From assembly GCA_003215725.1 (NCBI GenBank), contig QCJX01000004.1:38718-102717 (forward strand): a stretch of 64,000 nucleotides of DNA, in the 5' to 3' direction. This document shows positions 54,626 through 64,000 of the stretch, piece after piece (the first letter of the stretch is position 1; every line of letters starts with the position of its first letter). Under the pieces are notes generated by a model. That model did no database searches. It worked only from the letters and a program-made list of their open reading frames with translations, and was not told the origin of the DNA. The DNA comes from Prochlorococcus sp. AG-409-I11 (GTDB lineage: Bacteria > Cyanobacteriota > Cyanobacteriia > PCC-6307 > Cyanobiaceae). Position numbers and translations under genes: made by a program.

Positions 54626-56791
54626 ATGAACTCTTCAGATGATCATTCCAAGAACGATATTTCTCCCTTACTTGCTGGAGAAGGACTTCCAAACTATTCT
54701 CAAATAGATTCAAATCACATCAATAGAGATATTCCTATACTAATAGATAAATTAAATAGTCAATTAAATAAGTTAGAAGTTAGATTAGAAAGTAAGCTTT
54801 CAAATAAAAGCGTTTTAGATTGGGAAGATATAATGACACCCATTCATCAAATAACGGAGAGTTTAAGATGGAGCTGGAGTGTTGTCTGTCACCTAAATAG
54901 TGTAAAAAACTCAACAGAGATCAGAGAAGCACATAATCAGCAACAACCAGAGGTAGTACGATTTAGCAATAGATTAAGTCAAAGCAAAGTAATTTATTTG
55001 GCCCTTTCAGAGTTAATCAAAAGCTGTTCAAATAACTTAAACAAAACACAACATAGAATTATTCAAAGAGAATTGCTCTCAATGAAATTAAGAGGAGTAG
55101 GCCTAAAAGGGGAAGAAAAAATATTATTCAATAAAAAGTGCGAGCAACTTGCAGAGTTATCTACAAAGTTTAGCAATAATGTTCTTGATGCCACAAAAGA
55201 TTGGAGCATACTTCTTACTAAAGATTCAGAAGTAGATGGACTTCCAATTAGGGCATTAGAGATATTAGCTACTGCAGCAATTGAAACTGGTGACAAAAGT
55301 ATTGGTAGTGACCAACAAGATAAATCAGAGGCACTCACAGGTCCTTGGCGACTTGGTTTAGATCTACCTAGATACATACCATTTATTACTCATGCAAAAA
55401 ATCGAGCCTTAAGAGAAAAGATTTACAAGGCTCATGTAAGTCGTGCAAGCGAAGGAAAATTTAACAACAAACAGTTAATTGAAGAGATACTTTCAATTAG
55501 AACTGACCAAGCAAAATGTTTAGGATATGACAGTTGGGCCGATTTAAGTCTTGCCAACAAAATGGCTAATAATGTAAATGAAGTAGAACTGTTGCTTGAG
55601 GAGCTTCGAACCGCAGCTTTTCCTGTCGCACAAGAAGAACTAAAAGAACTCAAAAAGTGCGCAAAACGAAATGGAGCAATCGAAGCAAATGATCTAGCTC
55701 CTTGGGATATTAGTTTTTGGTCAGAACGTTTAAGGCAAGAACGTTTTAAATTAAACCAAGAGGAACTTCGCCCTTGGTTTCCTCTACCTCAAGTTCTTGA
55801 TGGACTTTTTAATCTTTGCACAAAACTTTTTGATATTTCAATTGAAAATGCTGATGGAGAAGCACCTATCTGGAATGAAGATGTACGCTTTTTCAAGGTT
55901 TGGGACAACGAAAGCAAATCACATATAGCTTCTTTCTATCTAGATCCTTTCAGTAGACCAGAAAACAAGAGAGGGGGAGCTTGGATGGATGAATGTCTAA
56001 TAAGAAAAAATAAAAAGAATGGAAGAAAAGTTCTACCAGTAGCTTACTTAGTTTGCAACCAAACACCTCCTGTAGGAGACACCCCAAGCTTGATGAGCTT
56101 CGAAGAAGTAGAAACTCTTTTCCATGAGTTCGGACATGGCTTACAACATATGCTTACCAAAGTTAATTACCCTGAGGCTGCTGGAATTAATAATGTTGAC
56201 TGGGATGCAGTTGAGCTTCCGAGTCAATTTATGGAGAATTGGTGTTTAGATTACTCAACAATAATGAGTATTGCTAAACATTGGGAAACAGGTGAACCTC
56301 TTCCAGAAAAAGAATTTAAAAAATTACGTTTAAGCCGAACATTTAATTCGGGGCTAGCTACTTTGCGGCAAATACACTTCGCAGTAACAGATCTAAAACT
56401 TCATAGCAATTGGCACAAAGAAAGTAAATTAACTCCCGATGAGATTAGAAGACAGGTTGCGGTTAGCACGACATTAATTCCTCCAATCCCCGAAGATCAA
56501 TTTCTGTGCTCTTTTAACCATATATTTTCTGGAGGCTATTCTGCTGGTTACTATTCATATAAATGGGCAGAAGTATTAAGTGCCGATGCATTTGAAGCCT
56601 TTGAAGAGATTGGTTTACAAAACGAATCAGAAATAAAATTGAAAGGGAAATTATTTAGAGATACTATCTTAAGTCTAGGAGGGAGTAGATCTCCTAACGA
56701 AATCTTTGAATCTTTTAGAGGTAGATCTGCGAATACGAAAGCTCTTATTCGTCATTCAGGTCTTGCTGTTATTGAAAAAGAATCTCCTTAA
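54626..56791 (+). CDS. prlC: M3-family zinc metallopeptidase (oligopeptidase A-like)
   Basis: A cytosolic enzyme that cleaves short peptides, for example released signal peptides. 721 residues: a long helical N-terminal half and a C-terminal zinc domain with LFHEFGHGLQHML, in which the two His ligands and Glu are visible, and a downstream FSGGYSAGYYSYKWAEVLSAD substrate segment. Starts 4 bases after ndhD, so co-transcribed. Its last 23 bases overlap the lipase gene on the other strand. Confidence 0.93.
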   Translation: MNSSDDHSKNDISPLLAGEGLPNYSQIDSNHINRDIPILIDKLNSQLNKLEVRLESKLSNKSVLDWEDIMTPIHQITESLRWSWSVVCHLNSVKNSTEIREAHNQQQPEVVRFSNRLSQSKVIYLALSELIKSCSNNLNKTQHRIIQRELLSMKLRGVGLKGEEKILFNKKCEQLAELSTKFSNNVLDATKDWSILLTKDSEVDGLPIRALEILATAAIETGDKSIGSDQQDKSEALTGPWRLGLDLPRYIPFITHAKNRALREKIYKAHVSRASEGKFNNKQLIEEILSIRTDQAKCLGYDSWADLSLANKMANNVNEVELLLEELRTAAFPVAQEELKELKKCAKRNGAIEANDLAPWDISFWSERLRQERFKLNQEELRPWFPLPQVLDGLFNLCTKLFDISIENADGEAPIWNEDVRFFKVWDNESKSHIASFYLDPFSRPENKRGGAWMDECLIRKNKKNGRKVLPVAYLVCNQTPPVGDTPSLMSFEEVETLFHEFGHGLQHMLTKVNYPEAAGINNVDWDAVELPSQFMENWCLDYSTIMSIAKHWETGEPLPEKEFKKLRLSRTFNSGLATLRQIHFAVTDLKLHSNWHKESKLTPDEIRRQVAVSTTLIPPIPEDQFLCSFNHIFSGGYSAGYYSYKWAEVLSADAFEAFEEIGLQNESEIKLKGKLFRDTILSLGGSRSPNEIFESFRGRSANTKALIRHSGLAVIEKESP

Positions 56792-57365
56792 TTAAAATAT
56801 TTAGTGAATTTGAATTTAACATCAACCCTTTATGAGTGAATGCTGGAAGAGGGCGTGAAAGTCCTAAAGGTAATTTTGAATGCCAACTTGGAACAACCAT
56901 CAAATCCAAAAGACAAAAAAAGCTTCGACAATCAACATTGTTCAATGTAGTTATATCTTTATTTAATTCATTTAAAAGAGAACTGCCTATCTTCATCTCT
57001 GAGACTCCAGACAAAAGCCAAGAAGGAGCACATTGCGACAAAAGTGTACCTTGATGAGGGGAACCAACACTAAAGAATCGTCGAGTCCGCAACGATCCAC
57101 CTAGATTTTGTAGCCATACTCGACCAATTATGCCTCCCATTGAGAAGCCAAGAAGATCAATCTGAGTATCACTACCAAACCTACGGTCAATTTCTCTCCC
57201 TAAAAGTTGAGCTAAATCAACCAAAGAGATCGATCCAAATTTGTGCGGCAAATGAGGAGAAAAAACCGTCAAATTAAATTGGTCAAGATGACTTGATAAA
57301 CGATTAAAGATTCTCGGGTCATCCCATAGTCCATGCACTAGTACAAGTGGATAAAGTTTAGACAT
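56769..57365 (-). CDS. Alpha/beta-hydrolase, lipase-like
   Basis: 198 residues. Typical start VLVHGLWDDPRIF with the oxyanion-hole HG, and the nucleophile elbow LLGFSMGGIIG (GFSMG) at about residue 75, followed by SVGSPHQGTLLS. This matches the LipA/EstA-like or EstB-type esterases; the acyl substrate is unknown. The catalytic Asp and His are probably in the C-terminal part (a FTHKGLML segment). It overlaps folB by 8 bases and is the end of the proA-folB-lipase run. Confidence 0.85.
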   Translation of the reverse strand: MSKLYPLVLVHGLWDDPRIFNRLSSHLDQFNLTVFSPHLPHKFGSISLVDLAQLLGREIDRRFGSDTQIDLLGFSMGGIIGRVWLQNLGGSLRTRRFFSVGSPHQGTLLSQCAPSWLLSGVSEMKIGSSLLNELNKDITTLNNVDCRSFFCLLDLMVVPSWHSKLPLGLSRPLPAFTHKGLMLNSNSLNILIKEILFQ

Positions 57366-57753
57366 TATTCATTATTAGATGAAGATATCTACTTCTTCCT
57401 ACTGAGACATTGCCATCAAATCCTGGTATAGGAGGCGAGCATTTAGAAAGGACAACATGCATAGGGACTGCTCCATAAAGCTCCTCAAGTGCATCTAAAA
57501 TCTTTTCACTAAAATGTTCAATTGTTAAACAATTAATTTCCGAAGAAAGTTTCTGTAATCGACCAATAGCAAGACTGTAGTCAGCAGTTGATGCCAGATC
57601 ATCATTTTGAGCAGCGTGCCGCATATTAATCCAAAGAGTAAGGTCAACTAAAAATTTTTGCCCTAGCAACCTCTCTTTTTCTAAGACCCCAACATGTGCC
57701 CATAGGTTGATGTTTTTAACATTAATCGTGTCTTCACATAGAAACTTATTCAC
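57358..57753 (-). CDS. folB: Dihydroneopterin aldolase
   Basis: A folate pathway enzyme that splits dihydroneopterin. 131 residues of normal length, with the [17 protein letters not shown] active-site region (Tyr/Glu and Lys residues) and [12 protein letters not shown]. Start is GTG at 57753, whose TG also begins the proA stop, so the two genes overlap by 4 bases. Confidence 0.93.
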   Translation of the reverse strand: MNKFLCEDTINVKNINLWAHVGVLEKERLLGQKFLVDLTLWINMRHAAQNDDLASTADYSLAIGRLQKLSSEINCLTIEHFSEKILDALEELYGAVPMHVVLSKCSPPIPGFDGNVSVGRSRYLHLIMNNV

Positions 57754-59066
57754 AGTGGCAAATCCTTATGAGTAAAATATCTAACTGATGAAGCATAATC
57801 TGCGCAAATGTGTCCATCACCTCTGAGAAAATAGCGATAAGTAACTAAGCCTTCCAAGCCGACAGGCCCTCTTGGTGGTAACGTTTGGGTACTTATTCCA
57901 ACTTCAGCACCAAATCCATATCGAAATCCATCCGCAAAACGAGTCGAGCAATTGTGATAAACGCCTGAACTATCAACAGTTTTAAGAAAGCGTTTAGCTG
58001 TCTCATGATTTTCAGTAACAATTGCCTCAGTATGTCTTGAACCATAGCGACGAATATGTTCCAGAGCTTCTTCTAAAGAAGAAACAATTTTTACTGATAA
58101 AGTCAAATCCAAATACTCAGTAGACCAATCAGAATCTTCTGCCTTCTGTTTTATACCAAATAATAGACTTGTCTCATCACCTAAAAGTGTCACCTCTGCA
58201 TGATCAAATGCAGGAATAGCTTTATCTAAGAAAGAAGCTGCCACTTTTTCGTGGACAAGTAATGTTTCTATTGCATTGCATGCTGCAGGATATTGAGTCT
58301 TGCTATCAAGGGCGATGTTTAAGCTCTTTTCAATATCTGCCGCTTCATCTACATACAAATGACAAATACCATCTGCATGACCAAGGACAGGAATGCGAGT
58401 GTTGTCCTGAATAAAACGAACTAACTCATTGCTTCCACGAGGTATTATCAAATCAACCAGACCATCCAAACGAAGTAATCCCAAACTTTCTTTTCGAGTA
58501 GTCAATAAACAAAGAGACGTTTCTTGAATATCAGATTTAGACAACCCCTCCTTAAGGGCCGACATGATTGATTCGTTAGTGCAACTTGCTTCACTTCCTC
58601 CTTTCAAAATTGCACCATTACCTGACCGAATAGCCAATGAAGCAATCTGAATCAGCGCATCAGGCCTTGCTTCAAAAATTACACCTAAAACTCCTAAAGG
58701 AACTGTAATTCTCTCTAAATCAAGTCCATCATCAAGTTCACGATTCAATTGGCGTACACCCACCGGATCAGGCAAGAGAGCTAACTTCCTTACTCCATCA
58801 ATTGAATTATCTAATTTCTTCTTATCGAGTTTTAATCGTGCCAAGAGGGAATCTTTAACTCCAGACGAAACTGCATTTTTCAGATCTACTAAGTTTGACT
58901 CAACAATTTGATTAGCTCTATTAGCCAATGCATCAGCCATACAAGTCAAGGCGTTACATCTCTTTTCATTTGTAGTTTGACCTAATTCAGTAGAAGCTCT
59001 TCGAACATGAAGTGCACGTTGGAGTAATTCACTGGAAGGATCTGGAACTTGCAAGGAATTCTTCAT
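57750..59066 (-). CDS. proA: Gamma-glutamyl phosphate reductase
   Basis: Second step of proline synthesis: reduces glutamyl-5-phosphate with NADPH. 438 residues of the aldehyde dehydrogenase fold. Seen: [22 protein letters not shown] and the catalytic Cys in [15 protein letters not shown], then [25 protein letters not shown]. It heads the proA-folB-lipase run. The 220 bases upstream are AT-rich and should carry the promoter, but I see no decisive element. Confidence 0.96.
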   Translation of the reverse strand: MKNSLQVPDPSSELLQRALHVRRASTELGQTTNEKRCNALTCMADALANRANQIVESNLVDLKNAVSSGVKDSLLARLKLDKKKLDNSIDGVRKLALLPDPVGVRQLNRELDDGLDLERITVPLGVLGVIFEARPDALIQIASLAIRSGNGAILKGGSEASCTNESIMSALKEGLSKSDIQETSLCLLTTRKESLGLLRLDGLVDLIIPRGSNELVRFIQDNTRIPVLGHADGICHLYVDEAADIEKSLNIALDSKTQYPAACNAIETLLVHEKVAASFLDKAIPAFDHAEVTLLGDETSLLFGIKQKAEDSDWSTEYLDLTLSVKIVSSLEEALEHIRRYGSRHTEAIVTENHETAKRFLKTVDSSGVYHNCSTRFADGFRYGFGAEVGISTQTLPPRGPVGLEGLVTYRYFLRGDGHICADYASSVRYFTHKDLPL

Positions 59067-59286
59067 TTATGCAATCTGGCTAGGTTCTATCATCTTGCCT
59101 TGAGGAAAGTCAAAACAGCTACATTTTTAAGGAATGCTATGTTTCCAACATTTATATAACAAATTTGAATCTAAATTGTAAAATATAATCTCTAAAATAA
59201 CTAAGGTCATAAGTTTACCATCAGAGACTAATTAACACTTAATCTATATATTCTATTTCTTATAAAATTATAATGGAATATAGAGA

Positions 59287-62200
59287 TTAATATCTCATAT
59301 AAAGTTGCAACTGACTTTGCCAACTACCATTTTTATCAAACGATCCAAGAACTCCTATGTTTTGGTTAAATTGAAAAGCAAGTGTCCCTTGAGGTGGAAT
59401 ATCATTGCGATTAGGTGTTGCTTGCACAGAAAAATTCACTCTATCAGTTAAATCAATTCCCATTTCAGTTACCCACGCCTGTTGAGGGGACAACTGGCCT
59501 GAAGGGTCTTGAGAGCTAGCGGATTGACTATTATCACCTTCTTGTCCAATCTCAGGACCATTAACATAAATAGGGTAAATAGACAATTGAAGCTTTTCAT
59601 TAAATGCACCTGACAAATTACCCAGCATTGGAGAAATTAATGACCTATTTAAAACATTAACGAGCACTTCACGTTCTCCACCATCTAAAAGTCTAGAAAG
59701 CGAGTTGCCACCAATTAGACCTAACAACTGGCTTCTAGGCATTGAAGGCGTACTTCTCAACTGAAAATTTTCCGAAACTCGATCAGCAGGTCCATTTGCG
59801 ATAACCTCAACTTTCACAAAACGAGCCCCTCCATAACCTATTGAGCCTGACCCATTACTTGCAAAATCGCTAGAAGAGGCAAGATTGCTCGCATCTTTAA
59901 TATTATCTGAAACTCGACTCTTCATTTTTACATCAACGTAAGGAATCAAGCCCATAGAAGGAACAAATATTGCCACATTTGGTTCTCTAGTATCTAAACT
60001 AAATGTAGTAGTAAAAAGATTTACTCTTCCACTAATCAGACGGACAACACCACTTGCTTTAAGCGAAGGGTCAAAAGCTCCATTAAATGTCAATAGCCCA
60101 TCAATATTAAAACTTGCAAGAGGCATAGAGACTATACGTAAATCAGGTCCAAGTTTTAAGCGCAAGTTTTTGAAACTGATAAAGGAAAGGCTTTCGGGAA
60201 ATCCAGTTTTTAAAATCTTGCTTGAAAGTGAATCCTCGTCTCGTATAAACAAAACAAGTGGCTGACTCCTATCCCATGCTTGTTCTGGCAAAGAATCCTC
60301 TTTTAATTTATTAGAAGACTTTGAATTACTAATTTTAGGTGATAAGTTATTTCTTTTAGGTTTACTTTTTAAAGGAGATAAGGATCCTTCCTTAAGGTCA
60401 ATTTGACCGCCAATAACAGGGCTAACCAATGCACCTTTTATCACAAGACTTGATGCAATTTGGATATCTCCGATAGGAAGTTTAACTCTTCCACCAGAAA
60501 GTTTTATTAATAGTGGACGATTCTCTAATAGATTTGAATTAAATAAAGCTATTGCACCTGAACTATCAATAGTTCCTTTAGAGCCAATATTTGCATTAAG
60601 GTTTAAAACCTCAAGTCTATTAAAATCAAAAAGTAGTGTGCTATTTAAATCTGTAATCCTTCTCTCCATAACTACAAGTTCTGCGGAATTGACTACTAAG
60701 AAACCATTAGCTTCAGGATTAGATAATGTACCTCTTATATATAGTCTTAAATCTGCAGTACCAGTCTTCCAATCAATCAAGCCATTGGATAATCCATCAA
60801 GAAATCTAAGTGCATCTCCATGACTCTCAATTCTTAAATCGATTTGCGAAGTTGAATTTAATGGTATTGTTCCGACAAAAGTTATAGTCTCTAAAGACGC
60901 AGAATTCTTAATCGCTACATCAAGTTCTAATACTGAATTTTTTATCAGGAAATTTCCACGTTGTAAAGTAAAAGGATTATCTGCAAGTTTTGCATCCTCT
61001 AGAGTAAGGCTAGCTTTTAAAGAGGAAGAATTTTTACCTAAACGATAATTACCAGAAACCCCAAAAAATCCACTCAGACTTGAAGGGATTGGAGAGAATA
61101 AAGATAAAATCGAAAAAGGAATGTTGACCAATGAGAAGTTCCCAATTCCACCATATAGAGGGCCGCTAAGAGTTACTTTTAATGGCTTTAAATTAAAATC
61201 CTCTTGTTCTTTCTGGCCTTTAACTTTTAAATTTCCTGAAAGCTTAAGAGTTAAATCAAGTTTACTAATTTCAGGGCCTACTAGTTCAATGCTGGCGTCA
61301 ATGTTACCAGTTAAGTCTTCAGGGTCAATAATATTTTCTTTCTTTTTAAATTGAAGGTTCTTTCTAACAGAATATTGTGAGCGAGTCAGTTCTTTTAGTT
61401 GAGCGTCAATTGATCCGCTTATAGCCTCTATAATCAACTCTCCTAAATCCTTTGCTTTTCCATTAACTGAAGAAGTCTCTAAATTAATGTTTGAGAGTTG
61501 AAGAATGTTCCTTGTAAGCCACCTAGCGCTAACATTATTTACATCCGCCTTCGCCTTAACACTTCCACCAACAAAGCCATCAGCATTTAAATAAAGTTCT
61601 CCATTATCTGAAGGCAATAATCTGCCTTTAATTGAATACTTACTATCTACTAAGCTTCCATTTAAACGAGCACTTTTTAGCCTTATCCCCATTAGTCGGG
61701 GATAACTCATTAAGACTTGTCCCTTAAAGCTAAAAGGGTTTAGCTCAAACGTTCCGCTACCGGCTAGTTCTCCAAAAATCCTTTTAAAACTTCTCTCTGG
61801 CGGAATTGCTACTTCAACCCTATCTAACCTGAATCCGTTAGCTTTCCAAGCATAAGTATTTTCGTTATTTTTAAGATGGATTTTGCCACCTAAACGGTTA
61901 AAAGTTACATCATCTAATGACCAGTCCGATCGAAAGCTAGCCAACAAATCTCCAGGAACAGCAGCTCCTACAGATTGCATTTTAAGACTGCCACCCCCCC
62001 TAGCAAGACCAACAAATTTTCCTTGCCATTCTTCTTGCAAACGAATACCACCAAACTGTGGGTTAATTACTTTCAAAGAAAGATCAGTTCCAATATCTGA
62101 AATAGCTCCTTTAATCTGACCTTCGGCCGAAAGTGTCCCTGCGATAGGAGTACCAAACAAATTACTCAAAGGCGACAAGGGGAACGACTCAAGAGAAAGG

Positions 62201-63261
62201 TCGGCTATTAATTCTCCTGTGTTAAAACCTTTTTCCTTTAAAAAGATTGGAAGTAATGCTGTAACTTTTAAACCGGGGGTAACCACTTCTTTCAAGCCAA
62301 TAGAAGAGGAAATATTCAAGTTAAGTTGATCTGCCTTCTTAACAGGAAGACTTCCTTTAAGAGAAGCCTTCCAAGGTCCGTATTCCCATTTACTTGTGGG
62401 TATTTCTAAGAGATCTTCACTACAATTAATTAAAGCTCCGTTAGAACTCAATCGTTCCCTCAGGAAGCCTCCTTTCAGCAACAAGTTAGATACTTCTAAG
62501 CCACCTTTACAACTAAAATTTCCTTTTTTGATTCCTAGTTGAAAATCACCATCAACTCTGCCTTGAGTTTCTAATCCCAACTTGACTGGAAGAATCTTCT
62601 TTAAAGGTTCAAGGTTCAATGCTTTTATCTTTGCTCTACCTTCTAAATTCAATCGATCCCAATATCCACTGCCTTCCCAAGATAGTTTTCCCTTATCGGG
62701 TAAATCCAAAAGGACAGATCCAACTATCTTTTTTTCAGAAAGCTTAAACGAAGTTCTTGCAGTTGCTTTTACCTCAAAGTTAGACGATGGGAAAGCAACC
62801 CTTATTGGGTCTGCAATTCGCAGTCTTAAGTCAATATTTGGAGCTACAGTTTTTTTTGTTTTTCCAAAAACCCAATAAGAACCTTTTTCATTCTGCTTTA
62901 AAAGAATGCTTGCTCCTTTTGGACTAAATATTGCAACAGGACGCAGATTAAGAAAGCTTGCTATAGGCGCAAATTGAACGTTTAAACCCGACAAATTGGC
63001 ACTTGAGTCATCATCAGAGCCAGTTAATATTTTTGTTTCACCAATCGCTATACCCCATCCCCTTAATCCTTTATATGGTCCGATAACCAATGGATGTCCA
63101 AGTTGTTCAGACAGCTGGCTCTCAAACTGCAATCGGTATCGATCATATGAGCTCTCTACAAAACGGTCTGTAAAAGCCCATAAAGATGCACCGCCCAAGC
63201 AAAAAAAGGCACCGGCAAAGGACCAACGTATTAATTTTTTAGTTCTAATTTTTACTCCCAT
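59287..63261 (-). CDS. tamB: TamB-like translocation/assembly protein (DUF490)
   Basis: A giant envelope protein of 1324 residues that is thought to span the periplasm as a hydrophobic beta-groove, moving lipids or helping outer-membrane assembly. Seen: an N-terminal membrane helix (about residues 12-31, SFAGAFFCLGGASLWAFT), then a long AsmA/TamB-type run of repeated beta strands (SGLNVQFAPIASFLNLRPVAIFS onwards), an internal polar low-complexity segment (PKISNSKSSNKLKEDS), and a C-terminal DUF490-like part ending LQLYMRY with a terminal aromatic. It is at the short end for cyanobacterial members. It is divergent from ycf51 (65 bases). Confidence 0.88.
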   Translation of the reverse strand: MGVKIRTKKLIRWSFAGAFFCLGGASLWAFTDRFVESSYDRYRLQFESQLSEQLGHPLVIGPYKGLRGWGIAIGETKILTGSDDDSSANLSGLNVQFAPIASFLNLRPVAIFSPKGASILLKQNEKGSYWVFGKTKKTVAPNIDLRLRIADPIRVAFPSSNFEVKATARTSFKLSEKKIVGSVLLDLPDKGKLSWEGSGYWDRLNLEGRAKIKALNLEPLKKILPVKLGLETQGRVDGDFQLGIKKGNFSCKGGLEVSNLLLKGGFLRERLSSNGALINCSEDLLEIPTSKWEYGPWKASLKGSLPVKKADQLNLNISSSIGLKEVVTPGLKVTALLPIFLKEKGFNTGELIADLSLESFPLSPLSNLFGTPIAGTLSAEGQIKGAISDIGTDLSLKVINPQFGGIRLQEEWQGKFVGLARGGGSLKMQSVGAAVPGDLLASFRSDWSLDDVTFNRLGGKIHLKNNENTYAWKANGFRLDRVEVAIPPERSFKRIFGELAGSGTFELNPFSFKGQVLMSYPRLMGIRLKSARLNGSLVDSKYSIKGRLLPSDNGELYLNADGFVGGSVKAKADVNNVSARWLTRNILQLSNINLETSSVNGKAKDLGELIIEAISGSIDAQLKELTRSQYSVRKNLQFKKKENIIDPEDLTGNIDASIELVGPEISKLDLTLKLSGNLKVKGQKEQEDFNLKPLKVTLSGPLYGGIGNFSLVNIPFSILSLFSPIPSSLSGFFGVSGNYRLGKNSSSLKASLTLEDAKLADNPFTLQRGNFLIKNSVLELDVAIKNSASLETITFVGTIPLNSTSQIDLRIESHGDALRFLDGLSNGLIDWKTGTADLRLYIRGTLSNPEANGFLVVNSAELVVMERRITDLNSTLLFDFNRLEVLNLNANIGSKGTIDSSGAIALFNSNLLENRPLLIKLSGGRVKLPIGDIQIASSLVIKGALVSPVIGGQIDLKEGSLSPLKSKPKRNNLSPKISNSKSSNKLKEDSLPEQAWDRSQPLVLFIRDEDSLSSKILKTGFPESLSFISFKNLRLKLGPDLRIVSMPLASFNIDGLLTFNGAFDPSLKASGVVRLISGRVNLFTTTFSLDTREPNVAIFVPSMGLIPYVDVKMKSRVSDNIKDASNLASSSDFASNGSGSIGYGGARFVKVEVIANGPADRVSENFQLRSTPSMPRSQLLGLIGGNSLSRLLDGGEREVLVNVLNRSLISPMLGNLSGAFNEKLQLSIYPIYVNGPEIGQEGDNSQSASSQDPSGQLSPQQAWVTEMGIDLTDRVNFSVQATPNRNDIPPQGTLAFQFNQNIGVLGSFDKNGSWQSQLQLYMRY

Positions 63262-63326
63262 AGAGTTTTTTCAACCGTTGAGGGAGTAAACGAACTATAA
63301 GAAGTGAAGAAGAAATTAACCAGCTC

Positions 63327-63797
63327 ATGTCACTTACTCAACTTCTAGAAGAAGCAGCTAAATGGTTAGCCTGGATGGGACTTGGTCTTGGGTTGGTCAC
63401 CATAATTGCCTTTTTTGTGGGATGGGGAGCAAAATTTCGTCTTGTGGGCGCAACAGTTTTCTCTCTATTATTATCAATTAGTTCTTGGGCATTTCTACAA
63501 AGCTATACACCACCATTAGTTGTAAATGGTGCCAAATATGCCCCTGTTGTATACGACAATGGTAATGATCTTGTTGTAGCAAAAGCTCCAGAAGGGATAA
63601 CAAAGGAAGGTATTCAACCGACTCTTGAACAAATCGCTGGGAACTTAAAAGGAGGTGGAAGAAATAGAACGATGGTTCATGTAAGGCTTAGAGAATTAAG
63701 TCCTGATGGGGAAGGCATCTCTAAACCCATAGTTTTAGGAGAAGTAATTCGAGATATTGAGAAAAACATTACGATTCCACTAAAAAAAGATAGCTAA
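63327..63797 (+). CDS. ycf51: Ycf51-family protein
   Basis: 156 residues of the Ycf51 family, found in cyanobacteria and red-algal plastids; role unknown. Two hydrophobic helices near the N terminus (about 13-31 and 35-53), then a conserved soluble part with YTPPLVVNGAKYAPVVYDNGNDLVV and VRLRELSPDG. The next gene's ATG overlaps its stop by one base (TAATG), so the two are coupled. Confidence 0.9.
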   Translation: MSLTQLLEEAAKWLAWMGLGLGLVTIIAFFVGWGAKFRLVGATVFSLLLSISSWAFLQSYTPPLVVNGAKYAPVVYDNGNDLVVAKAPEGITKEGIQPTLEQIAGNLKGGGRNRTMVHVRLRELSPDGEGISKPIVLGEVIRDIEKNITIPLKKDS

Positions 63798-64000
63798 TGA
63801 AAAGAAACCATTTAATTCAAGGCCTCTCATCAAATTTTCGTGAGGAAGAAAAGAAGCTATTAAGTCATGGAATTGATTCTTGGGAATTAATAAGATCACT
63901 TAAGGACAACGAAATCTCAAACCTAGTAAAAAATAGCCTCTTATCAACAAGAAATTTAAATCGCCTTAGATGCATGGCAATATTCGTTTGTGAATTAAAC
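63797..64000 (+). CDS. Start of a small helical protein, cut by the right edge
   Basis: 68 codons are present from ATG 63797, frame open to the end of the window. The visible part is all-helical and charged (GLSSNFREEEKKLLSHGIDS, then ELIRSL and a basic stretch SLLSTRNLNRLRC). The pattern of a short loop (L-S-H-G-I-D-S) between helices recalls the helix-hairpin-helix-like DUF4332 family that I recall next to ycf51 in picocyanobacteria; this is a guess. Coupled to ycf51 by a 1-base overlap. Confidence 0.6.
   Translation, partial: MKRNHLIQGLSSNFREEEKKLLSHGIDSWELIRSLKDNEISNLVKNSLLSTRNLNRLRCMAIFVCELN

Noticed and set aside
61883..62119. Plus-strand frames inside the TamB-like gene
   Set aside because: Long genes of this composition give shadow frames on the other strand; none has start signals or a plausible product.

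Overview
The window looks like a piece of a Prochlorococcus chromosome. It is AT-rich and densely packed with mostly single-copy genes. It carries a Pcb divinyl-chlorophyll a/b antenna gene, a lycopene cyclase of the cyanobacterial CrtL type, phylloquinone (menB, menD) and plastoquinone (sds, ubiD-like) genes, ndhD and ycf51. The base composition seems less AT-rich than that of high-light clades, which hints at a low-light strain, but I could not compute GC and do not name a strain. I saw no rRNA, tRNA, CRISPR array, insertion sequence or integrase.

Layout. Positions 1-10.9 kb are the most flexible part: the 3' end of a lycopene cyclase, a short-chain dehydrogenase, an MBL-fold protein, a GIY-YIG-like membrane protein, a glutathione transferase, a GltS-type symporter, pcb with a strong terminator, and a gene-poor stretch with several very small genes. 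Positions 10.9-19.8 kb form an envelope-polysaccharide region: hisS-ugd on the minus strand, then a plus-strand cluster of a Wza-like export protein, a Wzz/Wzc-like chain-length protein, galE and a beta-barrel protein. An intrinsic-terminator-like hairpin lies in the leader of that cluster.

Positions 20-41 kb are core metabolism and cell wall. They hold a DEDDh exonuclease, a DUF1350 protein, acsA and an HAD phosphatase. Next is the minus-strand run comB-nitrilase-amidase-murI-sds, then the plus-strand run ubiD-aroA-mnmD-glmU. Last comes a minus-strand run menD-menB-glgA-hypothetical-murF. Positions 40.8-47 kb carry lepB, a DUF760 protein, a manganese-type ABC transporter operon with a DUF4336 gene at its end, and a DUF697 membrane protein. 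Positions 47.3-56.8 kb are a co-directional plus-strand series: an Arg/Gly-rich protein, trpS, thrS, glk, thrB, ndhD and an M3 peptidase. Positions 56.8-64 kb hold proA-folB-lipase, a TamB-like giant protein, ycf51 and the start of a further gene.

Themes. Several genes act on the envelope: murI, amidase, murF, glmU, the export cluster, TamB and lepB. UDP-sugar supply (ugd, galE, glmU) sits close to the export proteins, yet no glycosyltransferase, flippase or polymerase is present here. The most interesting points are the export cluster with its leader hairpin and its non-enzymatic kinase-like tail, the small-gene region around pcb including a possible one-base frameshift, and a membrane-anchored GIY-YIG-like protein that seems to lack the usual catalytic glutamate.
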